A stretch of DNA of 27,390 nt. It comes from a virus. The notes below the pieces were generated by a model. That model saw only the letters and a program-made list of their open reading frames with translations. It was not told the DNA's origin and did not search any database. The stretch covers positions 1-27,390 of the IMG/VR virus record IMGVR_UViG_3300042889_001955, one strand, 5' to 3'. The translations under genes were made by a program, and so were the position numbers. Shown here one piece after another: positions 14,494 to 22,163 of the stretch (positions within the stretch are counted from its first letter, which is position 1; each line of letters begins with the position of its first letter).

Positions 14494-15977
14494 TTTAGTG
14501 CTTTCTGGTAATCCACCTTAATAATCTGGTGGGGGTACTTGGCTTCCTTGTAGTCGCCTTTGCGTTTCTTCATGTGTTTGGCAGAGAACTTACAGTTGCT
14601 CGCCATGTCGTAGACGTTGACAAAGTCTTTGTCCTGAGCTTTCCGAATGCCGCGACCGATACTCTGAATAACCCTAGTGTGGGATTTGCCTGGCTCGATG
14701 AGAATAAGGTTGAAGATCCGTGGAATGTTGATACCCACGGCTGCCACTCCATACGTGGCGATCAAGACCAAGTTGTCACTACCCGTGTATTCATCGTAAC
14801 TGGATTTACGATCCTTTTGCTTGGTGGCGCCATAGACAAACTTGCTGTCTGGAATACGAGCTTCAAGCTCTTCGCCCGTAGTCACACGGTTGATGAGGAT
14901 CAGTGTGTTGCCGTCTTTGGCGCGTTCCATCGCAAATTCACTAATCCAGTCGAGACGGTGAGGATCCGTGACTAGGTAGTTGTATTCTTCATGGAAGGAA
15001 TCGAACTCAACCGTGTCGAGCATCTGCATGATCGAGATATCTAGGTTAGCTAGTACATCCATGGCCATGAGCTCGTGAGCTGCTAGGCGATTTGTAACCG
15101 GACCCAGAGAGGCCAAGATGGAAGTGAACTCGTGTTCTTCTTTGGGAACGGTACCGGTGAGTCCCCAACGAATAGGAACGTTCGCGAACGGACCACAGAG
15201 TAGGTTCTTCAGTACGTCTGCTTTGGCCATGTGAACTTCGTCCACCATGACGCAGATCACGTCTTTGCTGAACGTGTCGATATCCAGCTTGTCTGCAGTC
15301 ACACCCTTCTTGGATGTCTTGTCCAAGATATGTAGACTCTGCCATGTGCAGATGGTGTGTTTGTGGCCGGGTTCCTTACGGTCACCATAGTAGACACCCA
15401 CATCGAGTCCAAGGTTCTTGTAATCAGCCTCAGTTTGATCCACGAGGCTCTTGTTTGGAACAATCACAATCGTTCTTCCATGTGCCTCACAGAGGTGACT
15501 CAGAGAAGCTGTGAGTAGAGTCTTACCCGCACCTGTAGCAATCTCTTGGATGCACTGTGGGTTCTCGAGGAAGGTACGAACCACGTTGACCTGATAGTCA
15601 CGTAGCTTGATGTCCTGTCCCGCTGCTGGATGACCCGTTGGCCACACTGGATTGGGAGCGTAGTCAACAATGTAGTCCTCATCTACCTCCGGGAAATCGA
15701 AGGCAACATCTGGACGATGATCCTCAAGTTCAATTTCATACCCATTCTCGTAGATGATGGGTATGACTTTGTCCAAGAGGTTCACAAAAGTGTTTCCATT
15801 GAGCGCGAAGTATCGCACGCAACCATCCCACCGTCCCAGCTTGAAAGCTGGCATGTGCCGAGCAGCGTGGATGAAGAACTTCAGCGCCTCGCTACATTCA
15901 CGTCGTGTCTTTGGATCCAGATCTTTGAAACTTGCGTTTACCTGATCATGGATTACTAGAGTACATTTCTTTGACAT
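14490..15977 (-). CDS. uvsW: UvsW-like DNA/RNA helicase
   Basis: This 495-aa superfamily 2 helicase has the motif order of T4 UvsW (587 aa there). It starts at ATG 15977 behind AAGGG. Motifs: LRDYQVNVV (about 125-133), ATGAGKT Walker A (147-153), VDEVHMAK DEVH box (245-252), WGLTGTVPK motif III (271-279), LVLIATYGVAAVGINIP (about 405-420) and QSIGRGIRKAQ motif VI. The first 100 residues form the UvsW N-terminal arm that binds DNA (HMPAFKLGRWDGCVRYF). In T4, UvsW unwinds R-loops and branched DNA and shifts replication from origin- to recombination-driven starts. A late promoter sits 74 bp upstream, consistent with T4, where uvsW is a late gene. Confidence 0.92.
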   Translation of the reverse strand: MSKKCTLVIHDQVNASFKDLDPKTRRECSEALKFFIHAARHMPAFKLGRWDGCVRYFALNGNTFVNLLDKVIPIIYENGYEIELEDHRPDVAFDFPEVDEDYIVDYAPNPVWPTGHPAAGQDIKLRDYQVNVVRTFLENPQCIQEIATGAGKTLLTASLSHLCEAHGRTIVIVPNKSLVDQTEADYKNLGLDVGVYYGDRKEPGHKHTICTWQSLHILDKTSKKGVTADKLDIDTFSKDVICVMVDEVHMAKADVLKNLLCGPFANVPIRWGLTGTVPKEEHEFTSILASLGPVTNRLAAHELMAMDVLANLDISIMQMLDTVEFDSFHEEYNYLVTDPHRLDWISEFAMERAKDGNTLILINRVTTGEELEARIPDSKFVYGATKQKDRKSSYDEYTGSDNLVLIATYGVAAVGINIPRIFNLILIEPGKSHTRVIQSIGRGIRKAQDKDFVNVYDMASNCKFSAKHMKKRKGDYKEAKYPHQIIKVDYQKALK

Positions 15978-16050
15978 CTAGACCCTTGTTCTTGTTTTTA
16001 TTTTGGGTCATTGGTTATCCCAACTATCACTCAGAATACTGGTGAGCGGG

Positions 16051-16058
16051 TATTTATG
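16051..16058 (-). promoter_or_regulatory. uvsW: Late promoter (CATAAATA) upstream of uvsW
   Basis: The minus strand reads TTGACATAAATACCCGC, with the ATAAATA core. It lies in the 99-bp gap before uvsW, matching the late timing of uvsW in T4. Confidence 0.55.
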
Positions 16059-16076
16059 TCAATAAACTGGAGAGGG

Positions 16077-16871
16077 TTAGCGCACGAGAGCTGTAAAGAC
16101 GCCCATGGTGGGGAATAGGTCAACTGGCGCGACACTGAGGTAGCCACGGGTACGCAGATATGCACCACCCGTTCCGTCTAGATTCCAAAAGAGATTGGTC
16201 ATATCAATCGTGTGCCAAAGCATATTGGCCACGTTGGTAAGCCCCACCGTGAATTGTGATTTGGGAGAATGTAAATCACTGATCTTGTACGTTGGTTGAT
16301 CTTCTAGACTCACAAGGCATATCGTAGATCTGATCTCACGAAGCAGGCCAGCCAAGCCCTCACTCCTGATACTCGCATTCAACATAGGAGCCACATCATC
16401 ATTGATACACTGGTCAAATGTCAGGTCACTGAGTATCTTGTTCTTCATCAGATCAGTCAATGTGGTGAGAACCCATTTGGCATCTTGCGCGGCTGACTTC
16501 GTGGTGTACCTGACCAATAGATCATCAGGATAGCTACTACCAATCAGTTTTTCCCAATCTGCTAGGTTGGCTTTCTTGCAGACAATGAGAATACGGCCGG
16601 GTTGCCGCAGTGCGGCACTTACTAGCCCCAGAGAGCGGGCCTCAGGTACCGTATTGGTCACAATGGTACCGCGGCCGTTCCAATCAAGGACCTGTTGTAC
16701 GACCCCTATTTGGGCACCCGTGAGTGTGTCAGGTAGAAGAGATTGATCCAACAATCCTTGATCCTTGAGCAAGCGGATCTCTGGAGTCACGGTCGAACCA
16801 TTTAGTTTAGATAAAGCCAGGAGGTTGCGGGCCACTGCGCCTGTGTTGGGAAGGTATGTGAAACTATACAT
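16077..16871 (-). CDS. Degenerate SNF2-like helicase domain lacking Walker A
   Basis: The 264-aa protein starts at ATG 16871, overlapping the HARP-like gene by eight bases. Residues 48-110 follow the pattern of the first RecA-like domain of SNF2 helicases: LTGAQIGVVQQVLDWNGRG (Q-rich lead), GTIVTNTVPEARSLGLVSAAL where the Walker A loop GxGKT should be, then RILIVCKKANLADWEKLIG (motif Ia, usual form LIVCPxSLxxxW). No GKT, no clear DEAH and no second RecA domain (motifs IV-VI) are present. ATPase activity is therefore unlikely; a binding or scaffold role is more plausible. The assignment is an inference from pattern. The alternative is an unrelated alpha/beta protein. Confidence 0.5.
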   Translation of the reverse strand: MYSFTYLPNTGAVARNLLALSKLNGSTVTPEIRLLKDQGLLDQSLLPDTLTGAQIGVVQQVLDWNGRGTIVTNTVPEARSLGLVSAALRQPGRILIVCKKANLADWEKLIGSSYPDDLLVRYTTKSAAQDAKWVLTTLTDLMKNKILSDLTFDQCINDDVAPMLNASIRSEGLAGLLREIRSTICLVSLEDQPTYKISDLHSPKSQFTVGLTNVANMLWHTIDMTNLFWNLDGTGGAYLRTRGYLSVAPVDLFPTMGVFTALVR

Positions 16872-17541
16872 CGGTTCCCCACAGTGACTCCTGAAGATTC
16901 ATCATCCTGGCCATGAAGGCGTCGTCTTTGGTCTCGACGCAGATCTCATTATCAACGAGTGTGATCTCTGATTTACCGAGTCGTGAATTGCTCACACCAG
17001 CAAGAAGCTTTGCGACATCATCATCGAAGTCAAACCCATATCTGGAGATAATCTCAATCACACCGGCGTAGTTGGCTACACTGACAGGGACCACCCAGAG
17101 TTTGTTCTTGGGTTCATAAGAGGTCTTGTGCGTTCCAAAACAATCACTCGTCTTGAAAGCCTTGAGTGCTTCCTTAACCTCGGGATTAAATTTGAAGCGG
17201 AATACCAGGTTGGCCCCACCACACCATCGAACTTCTCTCTTTACCGTTGAACTCAAGTTGGGAGGAAGGCGAGTTGTATGCTCGCTGGTGACTTGCTCAA
17301 TATGAGTGTATGACATACCCGCAAGTTCAAGATGAACTTGGTATCGGTCTATCAACTTGAGGATTACTCCAACTTGTCCTGTAGACAATGGCTTGGCAGA
17401 GTCTCGAGTATGCCAAGCCACCTCGCTGACGAATCGACGGTCCCAAGAGTTTGAGATACCATAGGGTTGACCCGTGCTATCTCGGGGTGGGTCCCAATTG
17501 ATTTCGTCTAGTCGTTCGATGCAGTCTTCAAGGGTTGCCAT
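16864..17541 (-). CDS. HARP-like domain protein
   Basis: The 225-aa protein starts at ATG 17541. Residues 38-70 (WHTRDSAKPLSTGQVGVILKLIDRY) resemble a short helical module that precedes phage SNF2 helicases. Residues 103-185 resemble the HARP domain of SMARCAL1-type annealing helicases: VFRFKFNPEVKEALKAF, then NKLWVVPVSVANYAGVIEII, then RYGFDFDDDVAKLL. That domain binds DNA forks. The end, NEICVETKDDAFMARMM, loosely matches the C-terminal motif of the small-protein family. With the next gene it looks like a two-gene version of a SMARCAL1-like enzyme. The evidence is motif-level. Confidence 0.5.
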   Translation of the reverse strand: MATLEDCIERLDEINWDPPRDSTGQPYGISNSWDRRFVSEVAWHTRDSAKPLSTGQVGVILKLIDRYQVHLELAGMSYTHIEQVTSEHTTRLPPNLSSTVKREVRWCGGANLVFRFKFNPEVKEALKAFKTSDCFGTHKTSYEPKNKLWVVPVSVANYAGVIEIISRYGFDFDDDVAKLLAGVSNSRLGKSEITLVDNEICVETKDDAFMARMMNLQESLWGTDV

Positions 17542-17788
17542 GTTTCCGACGTCGTAATGCTGGCCAGGTCATCCTGGATAGCATGGCGTCTTCAGCAAGG
17601 TCAAAACTAAACCACATCTGGATGCGAACATCTTTGGTGTCACTATCCACCAATGGTGTGGTGAAACTACACATCCACCAATGACCCTTGAGATTGTCCA
17701 ACATCCAATTCACAGTTGGTTCGATGGTGATTGGTAGTAGATCTTCGTTAGGGGACGACATGAGATCGTAGAATGACATCACATCCAT
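17528..17788 (-). CDS. Small protein with C-terminal motif; true start probably further upstream
   Basis: From ATG 17788 the product is 86 aa, overlapping the HARP-like gene by 14 bp. No ribosome site precedes this ATG, and the frame stays open upstream to 17935 with protein-like sequence (see the extension feature). The protein is Trp- and Asp-rich (VNWMLDNLKGHWWMCSF) and ends FDLAEDAMLSRMTWPALRRR, related to the C-terminal motif of the 9.5-11.1 kb genes, with a basic tail added. Function unknown. Confidence 0.6.
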   Translation of the reverse strand: MDVMSFYDLMSSPNEDLLPITIEPTVNWMLDNLKGHWWMCSFTTPLVDSDTKDVRIQMWFSFDLAEDAMLSRMTWPALRRRKHGNP

Positions 17789-17911
17789 GAAGTAGACATG
17801 CTGATAAGGAAGACTCAGATAATCATCAGAGCCACGCCTAGGGTCAGCTCTATTGAGCTCAAATTCAGCTATCCACCAGTTGGGGAGCCCATATATAGGA
17901 TGCTGAATCAG
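17789..17911 (-). other. Open, coding-like extension without a standard start codon
   Basis: In frame with the 86-aa gene, residues such as YGLPNWWIAEFELNRADPR and DDYLSLPYQHVYF can be read up to the stop of the AAA+ gene. No ATG, GTG or TTG lies in frame. An ATT (17906-17908) overlaps the AAA+ stop as TGATT and sits after AAGGGC; a CTG precedes it. Confidence 0.5.
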
Positions 17912-19140
17912 CGGGTGCCCTTGAGTACCGTCACTTCAGCAACACGCTGCCAGTTGTCGTATTTCATCTTGCGGATGTCTGCGAGTTGCAGAACCTTACG
18001 CAGGGAGAGTTCACGGAAGCGAGCAGCGTGGTCGTGAGTGAATTGCAGGACCTCTTCGACTTGTGTTTCATCAAGCCCAGCCTTGGTCAGCATTCCACAA
18101 TCCCGAGCGACGTGGTTGATGCGAAGCAGCTTCTCACGGATCGTCTCGATCGTGAGATCAAGGTAGAGGCAGCGTGACATGATGGCCTCGAGGTGAGGAC
18201 TCAGCTTGCTGAAGTTCGAGGCGATGATTCGTTCGAAGTTCAAGTTCGTGATGAAGATCACGCTACCCTTGAACTCGAAGGAGTTGGGAAGTGCGTCACT
18301 GCGGTTGCTCGTACTGATCCAGTGCAGGATGCGCTTCTCTGTCGTGTCGAGCGCGACCTTCAAGAATGTCAGGCAGTTCTCTTCCTGCAGGACAACGTCA
18401 GTGTCATCGAAGACCAACACGTCCCTGGCATCCTGATACTCGAACAGTGTCTTGTAGAGGCCGTTCGCGGTGATGTTGCCTCGCACAATCTTGTAACGGG
18501 GCTTGAAGCTTTTCTTCCATTCACCCTCGACGTAAACGGACTCTTCCCGCTTGGGATCGTTACCCGGCGAGGTGGGATCGTAGGCCAGCTTGTCAGTGAT
18601 GCTGTCCCGCTGCAGGGCGCGTTCCACGCCGAAGCTCTTACCCGTGCCGGGAGCGCCATAGACAACGAGACCCTTGATCGTGCCGCTGGCGATCTCCTGT
18701 GTCATATTGCCGAGGATTTCGAAGCGCTCGTTGATCCGCTTGGTGATGTCTTCGTCGGACTCTTCAGACGCAGGCTCGTCGGGAGTGAAATGGCTCATGG
18801 CCGGAGGCGCAGGAGCATGAGCCGACATCATACCAGCCATGCCCGTGGCATTTAGGCCAGCTTTGAAAAGATGAGCGTCTTCACCAGTGACTTCATAATC
18901 GTCGATCGAGTTGACGAGCATACGGAAGTTGCGCTGCGGATAGCCGGCGACGTTCGTTCCATCTACTGTGATGAAGAGACCGCTCTGTCCAGAGCTCAAT
19001 CCACGCACCATGTTGAATACGACGTCGTTATGTTCACGACCACCGTGAGTGCCGCGTTTGACTAAGACCTGTGCCACGTGTGGTGCCTTTGCTTTTGAAA
19101 ACTCACGCCAAACGTAGCTACCTAAAGGTCGCGATGTCAA
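17908..19140 (-). CDS. AAA+ ATPase
   Basis: The 410-aa frame starts at TTG 19140, eleven bases after uvsY; no good ribosome site precedes it, so the true start is uncertain. Residues 1-110 form a separate N-terminal domain (VLVKRGTHGGREHNDVVFN). A Pro/Ala/acidic linker follows (about 105-130). The AAA+ core has Walker A GAPGTGKS (162-169), Walker B VLVFDDTD (241-248), sensor 1 FITNLN (296-301) and a possible arginine finger SRC (322-324). It is not the clamp loader gp44: it lacks the gp44 pattern and has a large added N-domain. Such stand-alone AAA+ proteins are common in phages and their substrate is unknown. It follows uvsY directly, so a role in recombination or replication is possible. 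Confidence 0.8.
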   Translation of the reverse strand: MTSRPLGSYVWREFSKAKAPHVAQVLVKRGTHGGREHNDVVFNMVRGLSSGQSGLFITVDGTNVAGYPQRNFRMLVNSIDDYEVTGEDAHLFKAGLNATGMAGMMSAHAPAPPAMSHFTPDEPASEESDEDITKRINERFEILGNMTQEIASGTIKGLVVYGAPGTGKSFGVERALQRDSITDKLAYDPTSPGNDPKREESVYVEGEWKKSFKPRYKIVRGNITANGLYKTLFEYQDARDVLVFDDTDVVLQEENCLTFLKVALDTTEKRILHWISTSNRSDALPNSFEFKGSVIFITNLNFERIIASNFSKLSPHLEAIMSRCLYLDLTIETIREKLLRINHVARDCGMLTKAGLDETQVEEVLQFTHDHAARFRELSLRKVLQLADIRKMKYDNWQRVAEVTVLKGTR

Positions 19141-19151
19141 CTTTAGAATCG

Positions 19152-19622
19152 TTAGTCGACGTCGTAGTCTTCCATTCCCGCAACCTTTAGACGGGTAATG
19201 TTGTTGATCTGATATGACTTGGTGTCCAAGCCTTTCATGATGGCCAGATATTGATTTCGGATCAGCGCCGTTTGGTTAATCAAAAGAGAAAGTTCAATCA
19301 CCTTATCGTCGGCATCAGCATATTTTTCAGCATCGCGGCTACTCATAGTGCGATGGTATCCTTCGAGGAATTTCTTGAAGGCCAGACCTTTGGCTTTCGT
19401 CAACCTGATCAGAAGATATTGGTGAATGGCCTCAATCTCTTGAAGCTGACCAAAGCGGTGAGCCATGATACCAGGAAGGCGAGCACTCGCGGTCTCTACA
19501 CTACCCTTGAGTCTGACTTCTAGTTTGGCTTCTTCAAACTCACGTTCAAAGTGCGCGATGGCGTCGACCAAAGGCATGTAGTTGTTTTCGTCAGCGGTCA
19601 CGCGACCGTACCAGATACTCAT
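19152..19622 (-). CDS. uvsY: UvsY-like recombination mediator
   Basis: The likely start is ATG 19622 (MSIWYGRV) preceded by AAAGGT; an upstream in-frame extension to 19673 starts with no conserved-looking sequence. The product is 156 aa (T4 UvsY, 137 aa). It is helical, with YLLIRLTKAKGLAFKKFLEG near the middle, then SSRDAEKYADADDKVIELSLLINQ and ALIRNQYLAIMKGLDTKSYQ, the pattern of UvsY in T4-like phages outside the coliphages. UvsY loads UvsX onto gp32-covered ssDNA. Its position two genes after uvsX supports this. Confidence 0.8.
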   Translation of the reverse strand: MSIWYGRVTADENNYMPLVDAIAHFEREFEEAKLEVRLKGSVETASARLPGIMAHRFGQLQEIEAIHQYLLIRLTKAKGLAFKKFLEGYHRTMSSRDAEKYADADDKVIELSLLINQTALIRNQYLAIMKGLDTKSYQINNITRLKVAGMEDYDVD

Positions 19623-19681
19623 TTTGGGACCTTTAGGAAAGTATGACCCCAAGCTAACTGCTCGGGGCCACACAATGCAAT

Positions 19682-19906
19682 TTAGAAGTTCAGTTCTTCT
19701 GTTTCGTCTTCACCGTCTTCTTCATCTCTGAGAAGAATAAGAGCCTCATCCAAGATGGAGTCTTCTCCCTCAATCTCGTTAATGTCAAAGCCGTTTTCTT
19801 CGAAAACCTTGAGAAGTCTTAGAGCAGCATCTTCCCGTTTTGCAACGGGCACTACGTCCCTAATGACTTCCCAAACCTCGACAATAATCTCATTGTCGTC
19901 ACGCAT
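19682..19906 (-). CDS. Small acidic protein between uvsX and uvsY
   Basis: The 74-aa product starts at ATG 19906, which lies just after the uvsX stop behind GGAG; the longer frame to 19972 lies inside uvsX and is less likely. The sequence is very acidic (IEGEDSILDEALILLRDEED and GEDETEELNF at the end) with a helical start (IIVEVWEVIRDVVPVAKRED). Function is unknown. The position between the recombinase and its mediator suggests a recombination accessory role or DNA mimicry, which is speculative. Confidence 0.65.
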   Translation of the reverse strand: MRDDNEIIVEVWEVIRDVVPVAKREDAALRLLKVFEENGFDINEIEGEDSILDEALILLRDEEDGEDETEELNF

Positions 19907-19910
19907 ACTC

Positions 19911-21005
19911 TTACTCCGCAGGTTCAGCAGCTTCCTTGGCGGCCAAGGCCACCATCTCAGCCACCCGGGCACTCTCTTGATTTTCCATATGTTGATGGAA
20001 TTCAGACATAACCAGGTTTAGCAGCTCGTCACTGATCTGCTTTCGGAAGTACTTATGTTCCGTGCCGTCAAGCGCGGTGTACTTCAACTTGTTACCATCC
20101 TTGACGAAGAGGTTCTTCGCCTCGAACAGATCCAAGAGACCCGAGTATGGATCCAGACCAGTTTCGTATGGAATCTTCAGAGTAACTGTCTCGAAGGGCT
20201 TGTTATAGCGAGTCTTCATGACCTTAATCTGAGAACGGATGCCACGTACTTCCGTGACCTTGTTGCCGTCCTCGTCTTCCTTCAGCTTCAGCTTGCGCAT
20301 GGCCACCACGATGGACGAGGCATAAACGAAACCCTGACCACCGGTGATCTTGTCGTCAGGATCAAACATATCCTGTGATGCATAGCTGTGGTTGGTTACC
20401 ACGAGCCCAATGTCCCATTCACCAAACATATTCACACAGTTGCGAACCAAGGAGTTCAACGCCTTTGGCTTGCGACCCATGTCACCCTTCATCTCACCGG
20501 CTTCAAACTGGTTCACGTCTGTTGGCGTGAGCAGCATACCCAGAGAGTCGATGACGAATAGAACCTTGGGTCGCTCATCGCGAGGTGTACTCGCGTAGGT
20601 TCCCTTGAAGCTCTTCATGAAGTCACTGATGATCTTGGCAACGTCGTCAATCATTGCCGCGTTGATCTTCAGAAGCTTGTCTTCGCTGACATCCACATCC
20701 AGTGCGGTTAGCCAATCCGAATCAAGTGCGTTCTCGCTGTCGATTAGAACTACGAAGTAGCCCTGTTTCTGTGCGTTAGCGATTACGTTGCCCGAAGCCA
20801 GGAAGCTTTTACCCGAACCACTCTGACCAGCCAGCATGGTGACCTTACCAAGGGGGATGCCCTTTTGGAAGTCGTTGCTGAGCGCGAAGTTCAGTGCATA
20901 CGAGCCAGTGCTCACCCAGTACTTGGGGTCGTTAAAGCCCACGGAGATTCCGTCAAGGCTCTTGTTGATGTCTTTTCTAAACTTGGAGATATCTACGGTC
21001 TTCAT
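19911..21005 (-). CDS. uvsX: UvsX RecA-like recombinase
   Basis: The start is ATG 21005 (MKTVDISKF) behind AGGAAGA; the frame is open a little further upstream but that part contains the gp32 3' hairpin. The product is 364 aa (T4 UvsX, 391 aa). Walker A is GQSGSGKS (60-67), with the downstream VVLIDSENALD (85-95), which includes the catalytic Glu. Walker B is KVLFVIDS (147-154). LVVTNHSY (201-208) is the signal just before loop 2, and KITGGQGF-type sequence follows. UvsX forms filaments on ssDNA and drives strand exchange in recombination-dependent replication. The gene lies between gp32 and uvsY. Confidence 0.93.
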   Translation of the reverse strand: MKTVDISKFRKDINKSLDGISVGFNDPKYWVSTGSYALNFALSNDFQKGIPLGKVTMLAGQSGSGKSFLASGNVIANAQKQGYFVVLIDSENALDSDWLTALDVDVSEDKLLKINAAMIDDVAKIISDFMKSFKGTYASTPRDERPKVLFVIDSLGMLLTPTDVNQFEAGEMKGDMGRKPKALNSLVRNCVNMFGEWDIGLVVTNHSYASQDMFDPDDKITGGQGFVYASSIVVAMRKLKLKEDEDGNKVTEVRGIRSQIKVMKTRYNKPFETVTLKIPYETGLDPYSGLLDLFEAKNLFVKDGNKLKYTALDGTEHKYFRKQISDELLNLVMSEFHQHMENQESARVAEMVALAAKEAAEPAE

Positions 21006-21023
21006 TGTTCTTCCTCTGAACTG

Positions 21024-21050
21024 TGAAGGGTGGCACGAAGCCACCCTTCA
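21024..21050 (-). terminator. Hairpin between gp32 and uvsX
   Basis: TGAAGGGTGGC (21024-21034) and GCCACCCTTCA (21040-21050) form an 11-bp stem around a 5-nt loop. On the minus strand the loop reads TTCGT. No T-run follows, so it more likely stabilises the 3' end of gp32 mRNA or attenuates read-through into uvsX than ends transcription fully. Confidence 0.6.
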
Positions 21051-21057
21051 TTAGGTC

Positions 21058-22068
21058 TTACTGACCGCCCTGTTGACGCTCTTTGATCCTGCGAAGGATC
21101 TCATTTACGTCGCTACCGCCACCAGCCGAGGCCGGGGCCGCGCTTTCAGTGGTTGGAGCAGGTGCGCTCATTGCCGCTAGGCGAGACATCGCATCCGATG
21201 CGGCAGTGCTGACACTGTCGTTGGAAGTAGATGCCGCAGGTGCGGACGAACCGGAGTTCGAGGAAGTGTTACCGCCGGCGTTGTAGCTGCCTTGTGGACG
21301 GTAGAATTGGCCCCAACGGTCGTTGTCGAAGGCTTCGTCGTTGACGCTGGCCTGGAACATTTCCTTGATAGCCTCTAGCTCTTCAGCTGTTGGCTTCTTG
21401 GGCAGGAAGGACTTGAGATCGTGCAGGCCACCGTTCTCGATAGCTGCGCTCTCCACAGGGTTTAGACTGCGGGTCTTCATGCTCCAGTTGGAAGTGGAGT
21501 AGTTGGCGAAACCGCCCTTCGTGGTCTTCTTCAGGTTGAAGTCACGACCCGAGATGTAATCGGTGGGCAGGTCTTCCATCTCAGGATCCATGAGGGAGCC
21601 CTTGATGATTTCAAAGATGCTGGGGTTGATGATGAAGCGACGTACAGGATTTTCCGGTACTTCCTTCTCTTCGAAACCGCTGTTGGTTACGAAGCCCTGG
21701 AAGATATAGCTCTTCTTCTTCCAGTACTTGCGGGCCAGAGCCTGCAAGCTGTCGTCCTTCCACCACGGACGAGTCTCTGCCAGAACTGGGCAGGTCTCGC
21801 CGTACATTTCCATGCAGGGAACCTGAACGATGACTTCACGGTCATGCTCGCCCTTGATGCCCTGGAAAGGCATCTTGATCACAAGACGTTCCACCCAGAA
21901 GAAGGTGTTGGTCGGATCTGCGTCTGGAAGGAAACGTAGTTGGGTTGTTCCACCCTCTGGAGTGTTCCAGAAGGGATATACCGCATTATCACCGCCTGTG
22001 CGTTGTCCGCCTTCGGCCTTAGTGTTTTGCGCCAGAAGCTTGGCGCGGATTTCGTCTAGAGTAGCCAT
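21058..22068 (-). CDS. 32: gp32-type single-stranded DNA-binding protein
   Basis: This 336-aa protein starts at ATG 22068. It shows the T4 gp32 plan (301 aa there). An N-terminal self-association region (1-22, DEIRAKLLAQNTKA) is followed by the DNA-binding core: TTQLRFLPDADPTNTFFWVE, H75-x9-C85-x7-C93, then RKYWKKKSYIFQGFV and PVRRFIINPSIFEIIKG. The zinc site seems reduced, because the fourth ligand (Cys two residues after C93 plus one) is replaced by Val-Leu. A Ser/Ala/Gly-rich linker (about 270-315) leads to a helical end NEILRRIKERQQGGQ, which is not the strongly acidic tail of T4. A perfect TATAAATA and a long A-rich leader precede it. Confidence 0.92.
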   Translation of the reverse strand: MATLDEIRAKLLAQNTKAEGGQRTGGDNAVYPFWNTPEGGTTQLRFLPDADPTNTFFWVERLVIKMPFQGIKGEHDREVIVQVPCMEMYGETCPVLAETRPWWKDDSLQALARKYWKKKSYIFQGFVTNSGFEEKEVPENPVRRFIINPSIFEIIKGSLMDPEMEDLPTDYISGRDFNLKKTTKGGFANYSTSNWSMKTRSLNPVESAAIENGGLHDLKSFLPKKPTAEELEAIKEMFQASVNDEAFDNDRWGQFYRPQGSYNAGGNTSSNSGSSAPAASTSNDSVSTAASDAMSRLAAMSAPAPTTESAAPASAGGGSDVNEILRRIKERQQGGQ

Positions 22069-22157
22069 TTGATAGTCTCTTTTCTTTTTGTTCTTGGACC
22101 CAATGTTTGGGACATTTTGTTTTTGTTATATGGGTTGAACGTTTGCCGTTCTCTCCA
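22069..22157 (-). promoter_or_regulatory. 32: gp32 mRNA leader: hairpins then A-rich segment, possible autoregulatory operator
   Basis: After the promoter the leader holds a 5-bp hairpin (22137-22151) and another with CCCAA and TTGGG arms (22099-22111). An A-rich stretch of about 25 bases (22069-22095) follows up to a weak GAGA ribosome site. T4 gp32 represses its own translation through a pseudoknot and an A/U-rich leader, so a similar control is likely, though not proven here. Confidence 0.45.
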
Positions 22158-22163
22158 TTCTTC

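Noticed and set aside
15949-16011. 20-codon frame overlapping the uvsW start
   Set aside because: Lys/Asn-rich, only a weak GGA upstream. It could be a leader peptide but nothing supports it beyond an ATG.
18193-18855. 220-codon open frame on the plus strand
   Set aside because: It is a mirror of the AAA+ ATPase gene, whose Walker motifs prove the minus frame. The antisense translation shows no coherent protein pattern.
17908-19140. AAA+ ATPase as clamp loader gp44
   Set aside because: It has a large additional N-terminal domain and lacks the gp44 sequence pattern around Walker B and sensor 1, so a generic phage AAA+ call is safer.
22056-22115. 19-codon frame overlapping the gp32 start
   Set aside because: It begins with ATG in the leader but has no ribosome site and no conservation argument, and it would interfere with gp32 translation.
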